Source: an uncultured Methanospirillum sp. (GTDB lineage Archaea; Halobacteriota; Methanomicrobia; Methanomicrobiales; Methanospirillaceae). From it: a DNA stretch of 64,000 nt. The position numbers were made by a program, and so were the translations under genes. The stretch lies in NCBI RefSeq assembly GCF_963668475.1, contig NZ_OY764544.1:1302001-1366000 (forward strand), written 5' to 3'. Shown here one piece after another: positions 32,680-40,686 of the stretch (within the stretch, counting starts at the first letter, position 1; each line of letters opens with the position of its first letter). The notes under the pieces are model-generated. The model ran no database searches, was not told where the DNA came from, and saw only the letters and a list, made by a program, of their open reading frames with translations.

Positions 32680-33189
32680 ATGGGAGATTTCACACAAAAG
32701 AGTGTTGTAAAGTCTGCGGTTCGAAAACTTGCATCACCAATTGCTGACTATACTGCATTCAGCGCATTAGTCCAGGATGTTCTTGACAACAATCCCTGGG
32801 GATGTACTGCATACGAGTCAGCCGGGGTCGCAAAGCCCGCAGTGGAGAAGAGCAGGGAGGCGTATGCAGCCACCATCACCTACGAGAATGCTGAGGCGAA
32901 GACTGTCGGGAGTATTCCGGTCCGGGGGCCGACGATGGCAGCAGTCAACACGGCAGTCACCCAGATCACCGGTACTGCAGCGATCACTACCGGAATGGGC
33001 ACCGGTGTGACCGCCTCACGCGACTCGTCTGAAGACTCGTTCAGTTGCACGGTGAAGTGTCATGCAAGTAATGGAGAACTCTATACGGTGTCCTTCAAAC
33101 GTGACAGTGTGACAGTATCCAGTTATGAGGCCGACGCTATCAGAACCGGTCTTGAGGCATGGGCTGATACGGTTGCCATTCTGGCATGA
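32680..33189 (+). CDS. Unknown 169-residue protein, first gene of a three-gene module
   Basis: No family that I recognise. No signal peptide. The N-terminal helix (VVKSAVRKLASPIADYTAFSALVQDVLDNNPWGCTAYE) is followed by a beta-rich Thr/Ala/Gly part with TMAAVNTAVTQITGTAAITTGMGTG and a C-terminal strand/helix part (LYTVSFKRDSVTVSSY). The composition recalls a self-assembling or structural protein, and the very strong promoter would suit that, but this is speculation. GGGGGA precedes the ATG. It overlaps the next gene. Confidence 0.65.
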   Translation: MGDFTQKSVVKSAVRKLASPIADYTAFSALVQDVLDNNPWGCTAYESAGVAKPAVEKSREAYAATITYENAEAKTVGSIPVRGPTMAAVNTAVTQITGTAAITTGMGTGVTASRDSSEDSFSCTVKCHASNGELYTVSFKRDSVTVSSYEADAIRTGLEAWADTVAILA

Positions 33190-33754
33190 TCATCTCCTTT
33201 TTGAAGGGAGAGAAAGGGGATTACTTGCTGTTTTCCTGTGCCTACTGTTAGCCGGACCTCTTTGTGCTGACCTGGTTGCAACATCGATCAGCACCGACGG
33301 ATCAGTGATGCTGAAGACCTCCGGGTCTGATGAAAACGGTTCGTTTGTATCGCGGGTACTCTCTCGTGATGAGAGCGTGGTCAGTAGGACTGCAGGAGAT
33401 GAGAGCGGCCTTGATGAGGAACTCACGGTCAGGAGTTCGGGACCAACCCTCTTCAGCGGATATGCTGATGCATTGCTCAGCACGAGCGGGATCAAAACCA
33501 TCTGTGCACTCCTTGACACTCCGCATGAACCAGAAGGGAGTGCAGAGGCATATGCATCCGGAATCATCCAGGGCGGGGGATACACCTCTTCACAGACCAT
33601 CGGCCCAGGTCTTTCAGGTATGACTACAGTGAACGGAACCGGGCTCCTGCTACTTGGATCAGGAGCAGAAGGAAACCGAACACTCAGGGCAGCCGGGTTT
33701 GTATCAGGGAATATGTCAGTTCAGGATATGGTGAAGTACGGGGTGAAGATCTGA
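33173..33754 (+). CDS. Exported protein of unknown function, second gene of the module
   Basis: 193 residues from a TTG at 33173; ATG 33125 and TTG 33152 are other in-frame options, all inside the first gene. No ATG occurs between its stop and the signal sequence. LLAVFLCLLLAGPLCAD is a clear export signal. The mature part is a Ser/Thr/Gly-rich beta protein (TDGSVMLKTSGSDENGS, GYTSSQTIGPGLSGM), suggesting a surface or virion-like protein. Its stop TGA overlaps the proposed start of the third gene. No homologues known to me. Confidence 0.55.
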   Translation: MPFWHDHLLFEGRERGLLAVFLCLLLAGPLCADLVATSISTDGSVMLKTSGSDENGSFVSRVLSRDESVVSRTAGDESGLDEELTVRSSGPTLFSGYADALLSTSGIKTICALLDTPHEPEGSAEAYASGIIQGGGYTSSQTIGPGLSGMTTVNGTGLLLLGSGAEGNRTLRAAGFVSGNMSVQDMVKYGVKI

Positions 33755-34011
33755 TTGCAGAACTCCTTGCAGTAGTATCATCCGGAATAGCGCTTCTGAA
33801 TGGGGGGGCTGCATACCTGATGTACAGACAGTATATCCATCTTGCAGATCTCTCACTGGAATATGCAGGTGTTATTACTGCATCTATCAGAGAGGATGAG
33901 ACAGGGGCACTCGTGGTAAACCCTGATGTGCTTGCCGGAATATCTATGGATCAGATGAACAGGCTGAACGTTGCTCTCAAATGGATATATCGCCTGCCCA
34001 CGCATACCTGA
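33754..34011 (+). CDS. Small membrane protein with apparent ATT start, third gene of the module
   Basis: 85 residues if initiated at ATT 33754, which overlaps the upstream stop (TGATT) and stands 7 bases after GGGGTGA. No ATG, GTG or TTG is available before the transmembrane helix (AELLAVVSSGIALLNGGAAYLMY, split by no charge). The first ATG (33820) would remove most of that helix. The cytoplasmic tail is helical and ends KWIYRLPTHT. Family unknown. Confidence 0.45.
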   Translation: MAELLAVVSSGIALLNGGAAYLMYRQYIHLADLSLEYAGVITASIREDETGALVVNPDVLAGISMDQMNRLNVALKWIYRLPTHT

Positions 34012-34344
34012 ACCACCGAAAAAGAGAAAACCCGGAGGGGTGATCATACGATCATCCCCCACCATACAACGCCCGATATCAGGAGATTCAACGCCAAATG
34101 CCGATCTTCTCTTCGTCAGACCTTCCAGAAAACATTTCTATAAAGAACAGGGGATGACGATTGACAGGTACATGTAATTGATTTGTCTTATCGAGTTTAC
34201 TCAAAAAATTCGATTACAATCGGGATTTCAGACTGAAATATCAAATAAAAAGTATTTAATACCTTCACAGGTGATTTTTCTATTACGCCTAACCAGATTA
34301 TTGTGTGGTATTGGTTAGGTTATCTGTGAAGGTGTGACTAAACT
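34012..34344. other. 333-base gap upstream of fdhC
   Basis: No gene. The first half is ordinary C/A-rich sequence. The second half holds AT-rich promoter sequence and the palindromes annotated at 34225-34333. Confidence 0.4.
34225..34333 (+). promoter_or_regulatory. Promoter of fdhC with three palindromes
   Basis: ATTTCAG-A-CTGAAAT (34225-34239) lies just upstream of the TATA-like AAGTATTTAATACC (about 34250-34263). ACCTTCACAG (34261-34270) is perfectly complementary to CTGTGAAGGT (34324-34333), and inside it CCTAACCA (34288-34295) pairs with TGGTTAGG (34312-34319). The downstream outer arm contains the ribosome site GAAGGTG. If the outer arm is transcribed the ribosome site could be hidden; if transcription starts near 34282 the arms act as DNA operators. 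Confidence 0.6.
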
Positions 34345-35217
34345 ATGGTATTTCATCCACCAGTGCAAATAATTGCAAAAGGAGCAGGAGCAGGCAAGTA
34401 CAAAGCTGGCCTAGAGTGGTGGAACATGATCATCAGAGGATTCATGTCCGGAGCATACATCGCCATGGGAGGAGCCTTGGCGACCGTCTGTTCAACCGCC
34501 GTTGCCGACAACCTCGGTGCCGGTTTCGGCCAGCTCATTCTGGGAGCAGTGTTCCCTGTCGGACTTATTATCACCGTCCTTACCGGAGCAGAACTCTTCA
34601 CCGGTGATGCAATGCTTGCACCTCTTGCAGCATTCATCCACAAGATCAGCTGGATGTCAGTCATCAACCTCTGGATCTGGGTGTATATCGGAAACCTGAT
34701 CGGTTCGCTCTTCTATGCATATATCATGGCAAACGGACCGTTTGTCACATGGAATGCAGCAGGAGTTGCAACGGTTAACGCCTTCGGATTGAAAGCAGTG
34801 AGTATAGGTATAGCCAAGGTGAGTTACTTTGGTGTAGCAGGCATGTGGTCTGCGTTCCTGAAAGGAGTGGGCTGCAACTGGCTTGTGAACCTCGCTATTC
34901 TGCTCGGTATCTGCGCAGATGATGCAGTGGGCAAGTTCTTTGGAATCTGGTTCCCGATCATGGCCTTCGTTTCAACAGGGTTTGAACACTGTGTTGCTAA
35001 CATGTACTTCATCCCTGCGGGTATCATGACTTCAGGTTACCTGAATGCAGACCAGATAGCAAATATCACCCCTGCAAAACTGGCAACGCTGAATTATGTG
35101 ACTATGTGGACCAACAACGTCATCATCGTCACAATCGGAAACATCGTTGGTGGACTTCTCTTTGTTGGTGTGATCTACTGGATCGCATTCAAGAAAGAGA
35201 TCGAAGCACTCGAGTAA
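34345..35217 (+). CDS. fdhC: Formate transporter FdhC (formate/nitrite transporter family)
   Basis: 290 residues, six membrane helices, pentameric channel family. GFMSGAYIAMGGALATV near residues 32-48 and GAELFTGDAMLAPLAA near 90-105 are FNT signatures. GCNWLVNLAILLG and FEHCVANMYFIPAGI (with the conserved channel His) follow. It imports formate for formate dehydrogenase. No fdhAB lies beside it here, so the genes are elsewhere in the genome. The palindrome-rich leader suggests regulation, plausibly by formate or hydrogen. Ribosome site AAGGTG is 10 bases from the ATG. Confidence 0.95.
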   Translation: MVFHPPVQIIAKGAGAGKYKAGLEWWNMIIRGFMSGAYIAMGGALATVCSTAVADNLGAGFGQLILGAVFPVGLIITVLTGAELFTGDAMLAPLAAFIHKISWMSVINLWIWVYIGNLIGSLFYAYIMANGPFVTWNAAGVATVNAFGLKAVSIGIAKVSYFGVAGMWSAFLKGVGCNWLVNLAILLGICADDAVGKFFGIWFPIMAFVSTGFEHCVANMYFIPAGIMTSGYLNADQIANITPAKLATLNYVTMWTNNVIIVTIGNIVGGLLFVGVIYWIAFKKEIEALE

Positions 35218-35232
35218 CCCCCCCTTTTTTTT
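35218..35232 (+). terminator. C7-T8 terminator after fdhC
   Basis: Seven C then eight T directly follow the fdhC stop codon, an archaeal oligo-T termination signal, and end just before the next ATG at 35236. Confidence 0.5.
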
Positions 35233-35235
35233 AGA

Positions 35236-35760
35236 ATGCAAATTCGTTCATTTCCTGTAAAACCGTCACTGCTTCATCTTGGTGTCTTCGGCTTCTTCGC
35301 TATCTTTCTCCTCTGGTACATTCTTGTTACCCATGAGTTCGTAACGTTGATCTGGGCGGTTCCAACGCTTATCTTCCTGCTTATCATCCCGATGCTGCTC
35401 AATTACATGAGCCAGAAGGAGTATGAGGGGCTTGTGCCGGTGTATGAGACCGAGGCAAAGACCGTTAAGATACGGGAGATCAGTGAAAAGATGACTTCCA
35501 AGCCGGTAAGGTTTCAGGCTGTTGTCGATGAAGTACGCTTCAGATCTCTGAACAGACCGCACTTCGTTGTGAGCGATCGGACTGGAACCACAACCGTGAA
35601 GATGTTTACAACTCCCCGTGAAGATGTCAGGGCAGGCGATCTCGTCGAGGTGCTCGGACAGGTGATACACCGGTATATCGTAACTGGTGATCCGGTGGTC
35701 AACGGAGTTTCGATACGGGTGCTGGCACCAAAAGGCAGTACAAAAGAGAAAAAAGTGTGA
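35236..35760 (+). CDS. Membrane-anchored OB-fold protein
   Basis: 174 residues. Two hydrophobic helices at about 12-30 and 36-55 form a hairpin anchor, followed by a cytoplasmic OB-fold-like domain: KPVRFQAVVDEVRF, HFVVSDRTGTTTVKMF, VRAGDLVEVLGQVIHRYIVTGDPVVNGVSIRVL. OB folds of this type bind nucleic acid or nucleotides. A membrane-tethered one is unusual. It lacks a visible ribosome site and starts right after the fdhC T-tract, so read-through or a leaderless mRNA may supply it. Confidence 0.65.
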   Translation: MQIRSFPVKPSLLHLGVFGFFAIFLLWYILVTHEFVTLIWAVPTLIFLLIIPMLLNYMSQKEYEGLVPVYETEAKTVKIREISEKMTSKPVRFQAVVDEVRFRSLNRPHFVVSDRTGTTTVKMFTTPREDVRAGDLVEVLGQVIHRYIVTGDPVVNGVSIRVLAPKGSTKEKKV

Positions 35761-35856
35761 ATACCGGCAGACGGTGAGCGCGTTTACCCGGTGAGATACT
35801 TACCAATTTTCGATTCTGTTATTTCTATTGATATCTTTTCCAGACCGATTACCGGG

Positions 35857-36531
35857 CTATTGAGGCATTCGGGATGTATCCAAAATTGCGGCACCGTCTG
35901 TAAAATTCCCGCCTTCAGTTGTTTTAGTGTAGAAGGGTATCTCTCCGATGATGTCATCATGGGAGTACTCCAGGATCAAGTCTTTATTCTTGTTATTCCC
36001 GGCATTTCCCCAGAACCATTCATATGGTACCGTCCCATCATCCCCGGTCTGGATAGTCTTGTGGAGCCGGACATTAAACGGATCCTTCTGGTATATTCGG
36101 AGGGTAATATCAGTGTTCGGGACTGATTCAGTTGTATTCTCTGCTTTTTTCCAGGCTCCGAAGAGGACACTGATCCCCGGCTGCCCATCTTTCAGGATAT
36201 AGGATGCATCGGATGTGAGAAAAACACCCGGCAGAAAGACACCATACCTGCTGCATTCATTCAGATCATATCTGAAACAGTCTCCCGCTGCAGCCCATTC
36301 ACAATACTTGGTGTTCATCTCATCAAGCATGAACGACGCGTTTACTTCATCCATTGAGGTGTATTCGAGTTCATCAGAATGTTGCTCCTCTTTTAGATTA
36401 TCAGGACAGGAGTTGCCAGGTTGCAATGTGGCAGTTGATATTGCGTAGCATATTCCAGCGATCAGAACCAATCCGAGGAATACCCGAATTCCGTGAATCC
36501 GGGATATGTACAGTGCCCTTCTCTTCATCAT
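35857..36531 (-). CDS. Membrane-anchored extracytoplasmic protein, unknown
   Basis: 224 residues from ATG 36531, which has AGGAG upstream; the longer frame from 36582 lacks support. One N-terminal helix (VFLGLVLIAGICYAIS) anchors a Cys-containing outer domain (CPDN, KYCEWAAAGDCFRYDLNEC), which then reads as a beta-sandwich (YILKDGQPGISVLFG, TDITLRIYQKDPFNV, TVPYEWFWGNAGNN). The pairing of cysteines suggests disulfides outside the cell. No family is recognised. Confidence 0.6.
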   Translation of the reverse strand: MMKRRALYISRIHGIRVFLGLVLIAGICYAISTATLQPGNSCPDNLKEEQHSDELEYTSMDEVNASFMLDEMNTKYCEWAAAGDCFRYDLNECSRYGVFLPGVFLTSDASYILKDGQPGISVLFGAWKKAENTTESVPNTDITLRIYQKDPFNVRLHKTIQTGDDGTVPYEWFWGNAGNNKNKDLILEYSHDDIIGEIPFYTKTTEGGNFTDGAAILDTSRMPQ

Positions 36532-36648
36532 GTCACGCTCCTGGGGTATGCCTTCACCCAATTGGTAATAATAATTCGCCAATAACGTACCCTATCCTGA
36601 CCTCTCCTAATCTGGATGGATCCAGGTTACATGCTAATATCTGACAAA

Positions 36649-37080
36649 TCAGGATGGAGAGGATGCCTGATGTAATTCGTTATAATAATACCCGCCTACT
36701 GCGACCGAGAGTGACCCAATAAGTTCAAGGAAAAATCCGTACATGAGATTCATCCCGGTCCCTATTCCGGAATAGAGTTGAGTACCATAGAGGGTCATCA
36801 GGACGAGAAGCCCGCCGATTGCAAGAAAGAGTTGCGGATATTTCTCCCCAAGACCCTGGAAATATCCATAATACAGAACCCCGATTGCCATAAGAAAGAT
36901 CCAGAACAGCCAGGTAGTGGAGAGTGATATATCAAATCCCTGTAATGAGAGATGATTCATATAAATCTCATCAAATTTGTAAAATGGAAGAAAGACAGAG
37001 ACAAAACTGATCAGACCTCCACCTACTATCAGGGCCCGATGATTATCAGAGAGAGATTGGAGTATCTCGTCGGTCTGCAT
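36649..37080 (-). CDS. Four-helix membrane protein, paralogue A
   Basis: 143 residues with four hydrophobic helices. SDNHRALIVGGGLISFVSVFLPFYK, LSTTWLFWIF, KYPQLFLAIGGLLVLMTLYGTQLYSG and LIGSLSVAVGGYYY have close matches in the neighbour at 37142. Function unknown. The pair arose by tandem duplication. Confidence 0.7.
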   Translation of the reverse strand: MQTDEILQSLSDNHRALIVGGGLISFVSVFLPFYKFDEIYMNHLSLQGFDISLSTTWLFWIFLMAIGVLYYGYFQGLGEKYPQLFLAIGGLLVLMTLYGTQLYSGIGTGMNLMYGFFLELIGSLSVAVGGYYYNELHQASSPS

Positions 37081-37141
37081 ACTGAACTCTCATCTCCCGA
37101 ATAAATATGTTACGCCTTTGAGGACCCCGGTTCGTCAGGTA

Positions 37142-37585
37142 TCATCCAGTTTTTATTACTTTGGCTGCAGGGTCAGATCCAAGGTAATAGTAGTACCCAC
37201 CGACTGCCACTGCCAGAGACCCGAGGAATTCACAGAAGAATCCGTACAAGATCGTGACCAGGTTGCCTCCTCCGGCATAGATCTGAGTTCCATAGAGGGT
37301 CATCAGAATGAACAGTCCCCCAATTGCAAGAAAGAGATGCGGGTATCTCTCGCCATATCCCTGATAAAAGCCATAAAATAAAGCACCGATTCCGATAAGA
37401 AAAGGCCAGAGCAGCCAGGTTGAAGAGAGGGATGAATCTGACCCAAATATCGTAGACCCATACGAGAACATGAGATCTATCTTGTAAAACGGGAGAAAGA
37501 GAGAGATAAGACAGATAATTCCACCTCCCAGTATCAACTGACGATGATTATCAGAGAGTAATGTGAGAAATTCTTCCGGGGTCAT
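37142..37585 (-). CDS. Four-helix membrane protein, paralogue B
   Basis: 147 residues from ATG 37585, which aligns with the start of paralogue A; the frame is open 17 codons further. Shared blocks with A are LSDNHRQLILGGGI, SSTWLLWPFLIGIGALFYG, RYPHLFLAIGGLFILMTLYGTQIYAG and FLGSLAVAVGGYYYY. No known family. It may share a transcript with A (61-base gap). Confidence 0.7.
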   Translation of the reverse strand: MTPEEFLTLLSDNHRQLILGGGIICLISLFLPFYKIDLMFSYGSTIFGSDSSLSSTWLLWPFLIGIGALFYGFYQGYGERYPHLFLAIGGLFILMTLYGTQIYAGGGNLVTILYGFFCEFLGSLAVAVGGYYYYLGSDPAAKVIKTG

Positions 37586-37721
37586 AATCAGATATCTGTC
37601 ATTGAGTAAATATCTGTTGCATCCTGTCGGGCTCATGTCAGGATACCGAAAAGTTCCGATTTTTTTCCGGAATCACGCAAAAAGGTTTTTCAGACGTACT
37701 AATCCGGGTGGATCAATCAGG

Positions 37722-40388
37722 TCACCCCTGATCCTGTTGGTCGGTGATATCCTGAATAATCCCATCTATACTGACCACTCTGCCTGACTCATCAGAGACA
37801 GGTCTGCCCCTCTCGCTCATCATCCTGACCCGTCCCTGCTTATCGATGATCCGGTACTGAAGGTCGTAGGGTTCTCCAGATATGATCGCGTTCATCTTGG
37901 TCTGGATCACCTGCTCCTTATCCTCGGCAAGAATAAGAGGGATGAGTGAACTTATCTGCCCACTGGCAAGTTCTTTGGAAGAATAACCGGTAAGGGTCTC
38001 GAAGTGATCATTATAGAACTCGACATCAGAGTCAGAGAGCGAGATCCTGAAGACGATTCCCGGAATATTCTGTGCCAGGGTTCTGAACTGCCGTTCACTC
38101 CTGGCTAGTGCCTCACGTGACTGGAACCGCACGATTGTGCTGCCGATGAGCGAGGAAGCGATCTCCATCGCGTAGATCTCCTTCTTGCTCCAGACCCGCT
38201 CAAACTTGCTCTCAAGAAACCCGACGCAGCCACGGATCTCTCCGTCGATGATGACTGGCACAAGCAGAACCGATGCTATCCCTGCTGATTCAAAGACGAC
38301 CTGTTCCTCTTCTGGCAGGTTTTTCACGAGGCGAAACGCGGTCTTTCCTTCAGCAACAAGATCCCGTATCACCGGGTACGATGAAGCATCACTGCTCTCG
38401 TACCCCCGGTAAAACCGGGAGAACTCATACGAGTAGGGATCAGAGAACCATGACCCACTGAACGGAATTGATGTCATCGGGTTTACGTGAGCCTTGTTCT
38501 CAAACAGACATATCCCGCTCACATCTGCCGCCTCCCCGATAAGTCTGATGGTCTTTGAGACACAGTCCTGGAAGGTGGTTGACTGCAGGATGTTGGATCC
38601 AGCCTGACTTATCGCTTCGAATATCTCATTCTGGCGCTGAATCTCCAGTTCCATCAGTTTTCTGGCGGTGATATCACGCAGAGTCTCGATGACACCGATG
38701 ACGTTCCCGTGGATATCATAGAGAGGAGCAGCCTTGATCCAGAACCACATCAGTACCCTTGTTACCGGATTGCGGGTCTGGATATCGACCATGATGGTGT
38801 CACCACTGATCACCGGATTCCTGTACCGCTCAAGAATTGCAGGGTTGCGGGTTAAAATGTAATCTGGGAGAATTGGAACATTCTCATCATACAAGGCTTC
38901 CGTATGGGCATACCCTGCTTTTCCGATGATCTCATGCTTTGGAACGCCGGTCAGATCCTCTATCTCCCGGTTCCACCCGGTAACGACCCCGTTTGTATCA
39001 AGCACAAAGACCGGATCAGGAAGGAACTCAAGGATGTACTCGAGTCTGAGCAGGGCTTCCTGGATCTCTGCCTCGATCCTCCTCCTTTCTGTGATGTCCC
39101 TCGCAATTGCAAGGGCAACCGGTTTGTCCTGGAGCGAGAAGAGGTGAGCATTCACCTCAACCGGCAGGACTGAACCATCGCGGCGAAGCAGATCTATCTC
39201 AAAGAATGCCTGGCTGCTTCCAATAAAGGTCCTGATGATCTCCTCGACCTGGAGAAAGTCCTCTTCCCTGACGAGATCGGTGATCTGAAGAGACGAGAAC
39301 TCGCTCTGCGTGTACTGGATCATCGAGCAGGCATTGTTGTTCATCTCAAGCGATACAACCCCTGAAAGGTCGGGTTTCAGTTCCATGAGGATGATAGCAT
39401 CCATGGCACTCTGAAAGAGCCGTCGATACTTCTCTTCGCTCAGGGAAAGCCGGGTCTCTGCCTCAAGACGCTCGGTGATATCACGCCATACCGAGATATA
39501 ATCCACAATATCCCCGCTTTCGGAGAGGAGCGGGGTGGTGGTTGTCTCAAACCAGATCCACTCACCGCTTAAGTTTCTGAACCTGAACGAGGCAGGGGGT
39601 TTGTGTACAAATCCGGAGACATCCCGGAGTTCTTTCTTTAATGCTGCGTAGTCATTCGGATGGATGAATTCAGAGATGTTCCTGCCCACGATCTCCTGTG
39701 AAACAAAACCGGTGAGGATACCACATGCCGGTGAGACGTACGAGATGATGCCTGCCACATCCCACCTGATGATTATATCACGGACGCTCTCGGTGATGAG
39801 CCGCAGATTTGACTCATTTATCCTGATAGCCTCAAGAAGCGTGTGCTTTTCGGTGATATCCTCGCCGTTGATGACCAGGGCAGGCCGTTCCTGGAAGAAT
39901 GAGACCGAGGAGATGGTGAAGAGATACGTTCTGATCTTCTCTTCCTGTTCGATACTGCTCTCAAAGGACCTGGTCTCTCCTGCACTCACGACCCTGACCT
40001 CGTGCGGGAAGACAGAACCAAAGATCCGTTCCAGCTGGAGCGACTCGATGCTGAGTCCTATTACTGACTCTGATGTTGAATTAAAAAGGCGGAGAAAGGT
40101 ATCATTCACCCATCTGATCGTCAGATCGGTATTGAGAATGATCAGGATATGAGAAGAGAAGTTGAGCAACGATGACTCTGGTTTTACATCAGCGATGTAG
40201 TACTTCTTCTTCTGCCCGTGTTCCCTCATCTCGAGGCGGCCTGAAAGGACCAGACTGTCCAGGTACCTGGCAACCGTGTGACGGTGATGACCGCATAACT
40301 GTGCCACTTCAGAGATGCTGAGGTACTTCTTCCCGTGTGTAAACGCCGATAGAATATCTTCAAAGATTGTGTTATTCCGCGACGTCAT
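37722..40388 (-). CDS. HTH-multi-PAS-GAF sensory regulator without kinase domain
   Basis: 888 residues. An N-terminal winged-helix-like region (residues 10-65; YLSISEVAQLCGHHRHTVARYLDSLVLSGRLEMRE) is followed by about four PAS/PAC units (70-180, 195-310, 320-435, 450-570), a GAF domain (about 590-740, EIYAMEIASSLIGSTIV at its end) and a last PAS/PAC (750-885) closing with DITDQQDQG. No HisKA/HATPase follows, so output is presumably through the DNA-binding head: a one-component sensor. GAF and PAS may bind redox-active or small-molecule ligands. The neighbour at 40687 is a receiver-kinase that might be functionally linked. Confidence 0.88.
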   Translation of the reverse strand: MTSRNNTIFEDILSAFTHGKKYLSISEVAQLCGHHRHTVARYLDSLVLSGRLEMREHGQKKKYYIADVKPESSLLNFSSHILIILNTDLTIRWVNDTFLRLFNSTSESVIGLSIESLQLERIFGSVFPHEVRVVSAGETRSFESSIEQEEKIRTYLFTISSVSFFQERPALVINGEDITEKHTLLEAIRINESNLRLITESVRDIIIRWDVAGIISYVSPACGILTGFVSQEIVGRNISEFIHPNDYAALKKELRDVSGFVHKPPASFRFRNLSGEWIWFETTTTPLLSESGDIVDYISVWRDITERLEAETRLSLSEEKYRRLFQSAMDAIILMELKPDLSGVVSLEMNNNACSMIQYTQSEFSSLQITDLVREEDFLQVEEIIRTFIGSSQAFFEIDLLRRDGSVLPVEVNAHLFSLQDKPVALAIARDITERRRIEAEIQEALLRLEYILEFLPDPVFVLDTNGVVTGWNREIEDLTGVPKHEIIGKAGYAHTEALYDENVPILPDYILTRNPAILERYRNPVISGDTIMVDIQTRNPVTRVLMWFWIKAAPLYDIHGNVIGVIETLRDITARKLMELEIQRQNEIFEAISQAGSNILQSTTFQDCVSKTIRLIGEAADVSGICLFENKAHVNPMTSIPFSGSWFSDPYSYEFSRFYRGYESSDASSYPVIRDLVAEGKTAFRLVKNLPEEEQVVFESAGIASVLLVPVIIDGEIRGCVGFLESKFERVWSKKEIYAMEIASSLIGSTIVRFQSREALARSERQFRTLAQNIPGIVFRISLSDSDVEFYNDHFETLTGYSSKELASGQISSLIPLILAEDKEQVIQTKMNAIISGEPYDLQYRIIDKQGRVRMMSERGRPVSDESGRVVSIDGIIQDITDQQDQG

Positions 40389-40686
40389 CTAAATCATCTT
40401 TGGTTTTATAATGCTTATGTATTTGGACACCTTAAAACGGTGATATATCCAGTCAGTTACAGAACATCTGGTACTCATTTGTCATGCAACGGGCATTGCA
40501 GATCAAGTGAGGAACGAATCATACCTCGGAAGACAGGCAAGTCCTACCTGAATACCAACGATAACCAGGGATCACACAAGCAGGGTGGGGTGCAAACCAT
40601 CCCTCATACTCAACCCTGCGTCCCTTTATCACACATGTCCCGGGGCGCTGTTTTGAATTCTGCTCTTCTCGTCTTGAACTCACTGC

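Noticed and set aside
28211..34011. A complete, active integrative element with att sites.
   Set aside because: No integrase, tRNA or matching direct repeats at the edges could be found by eye.
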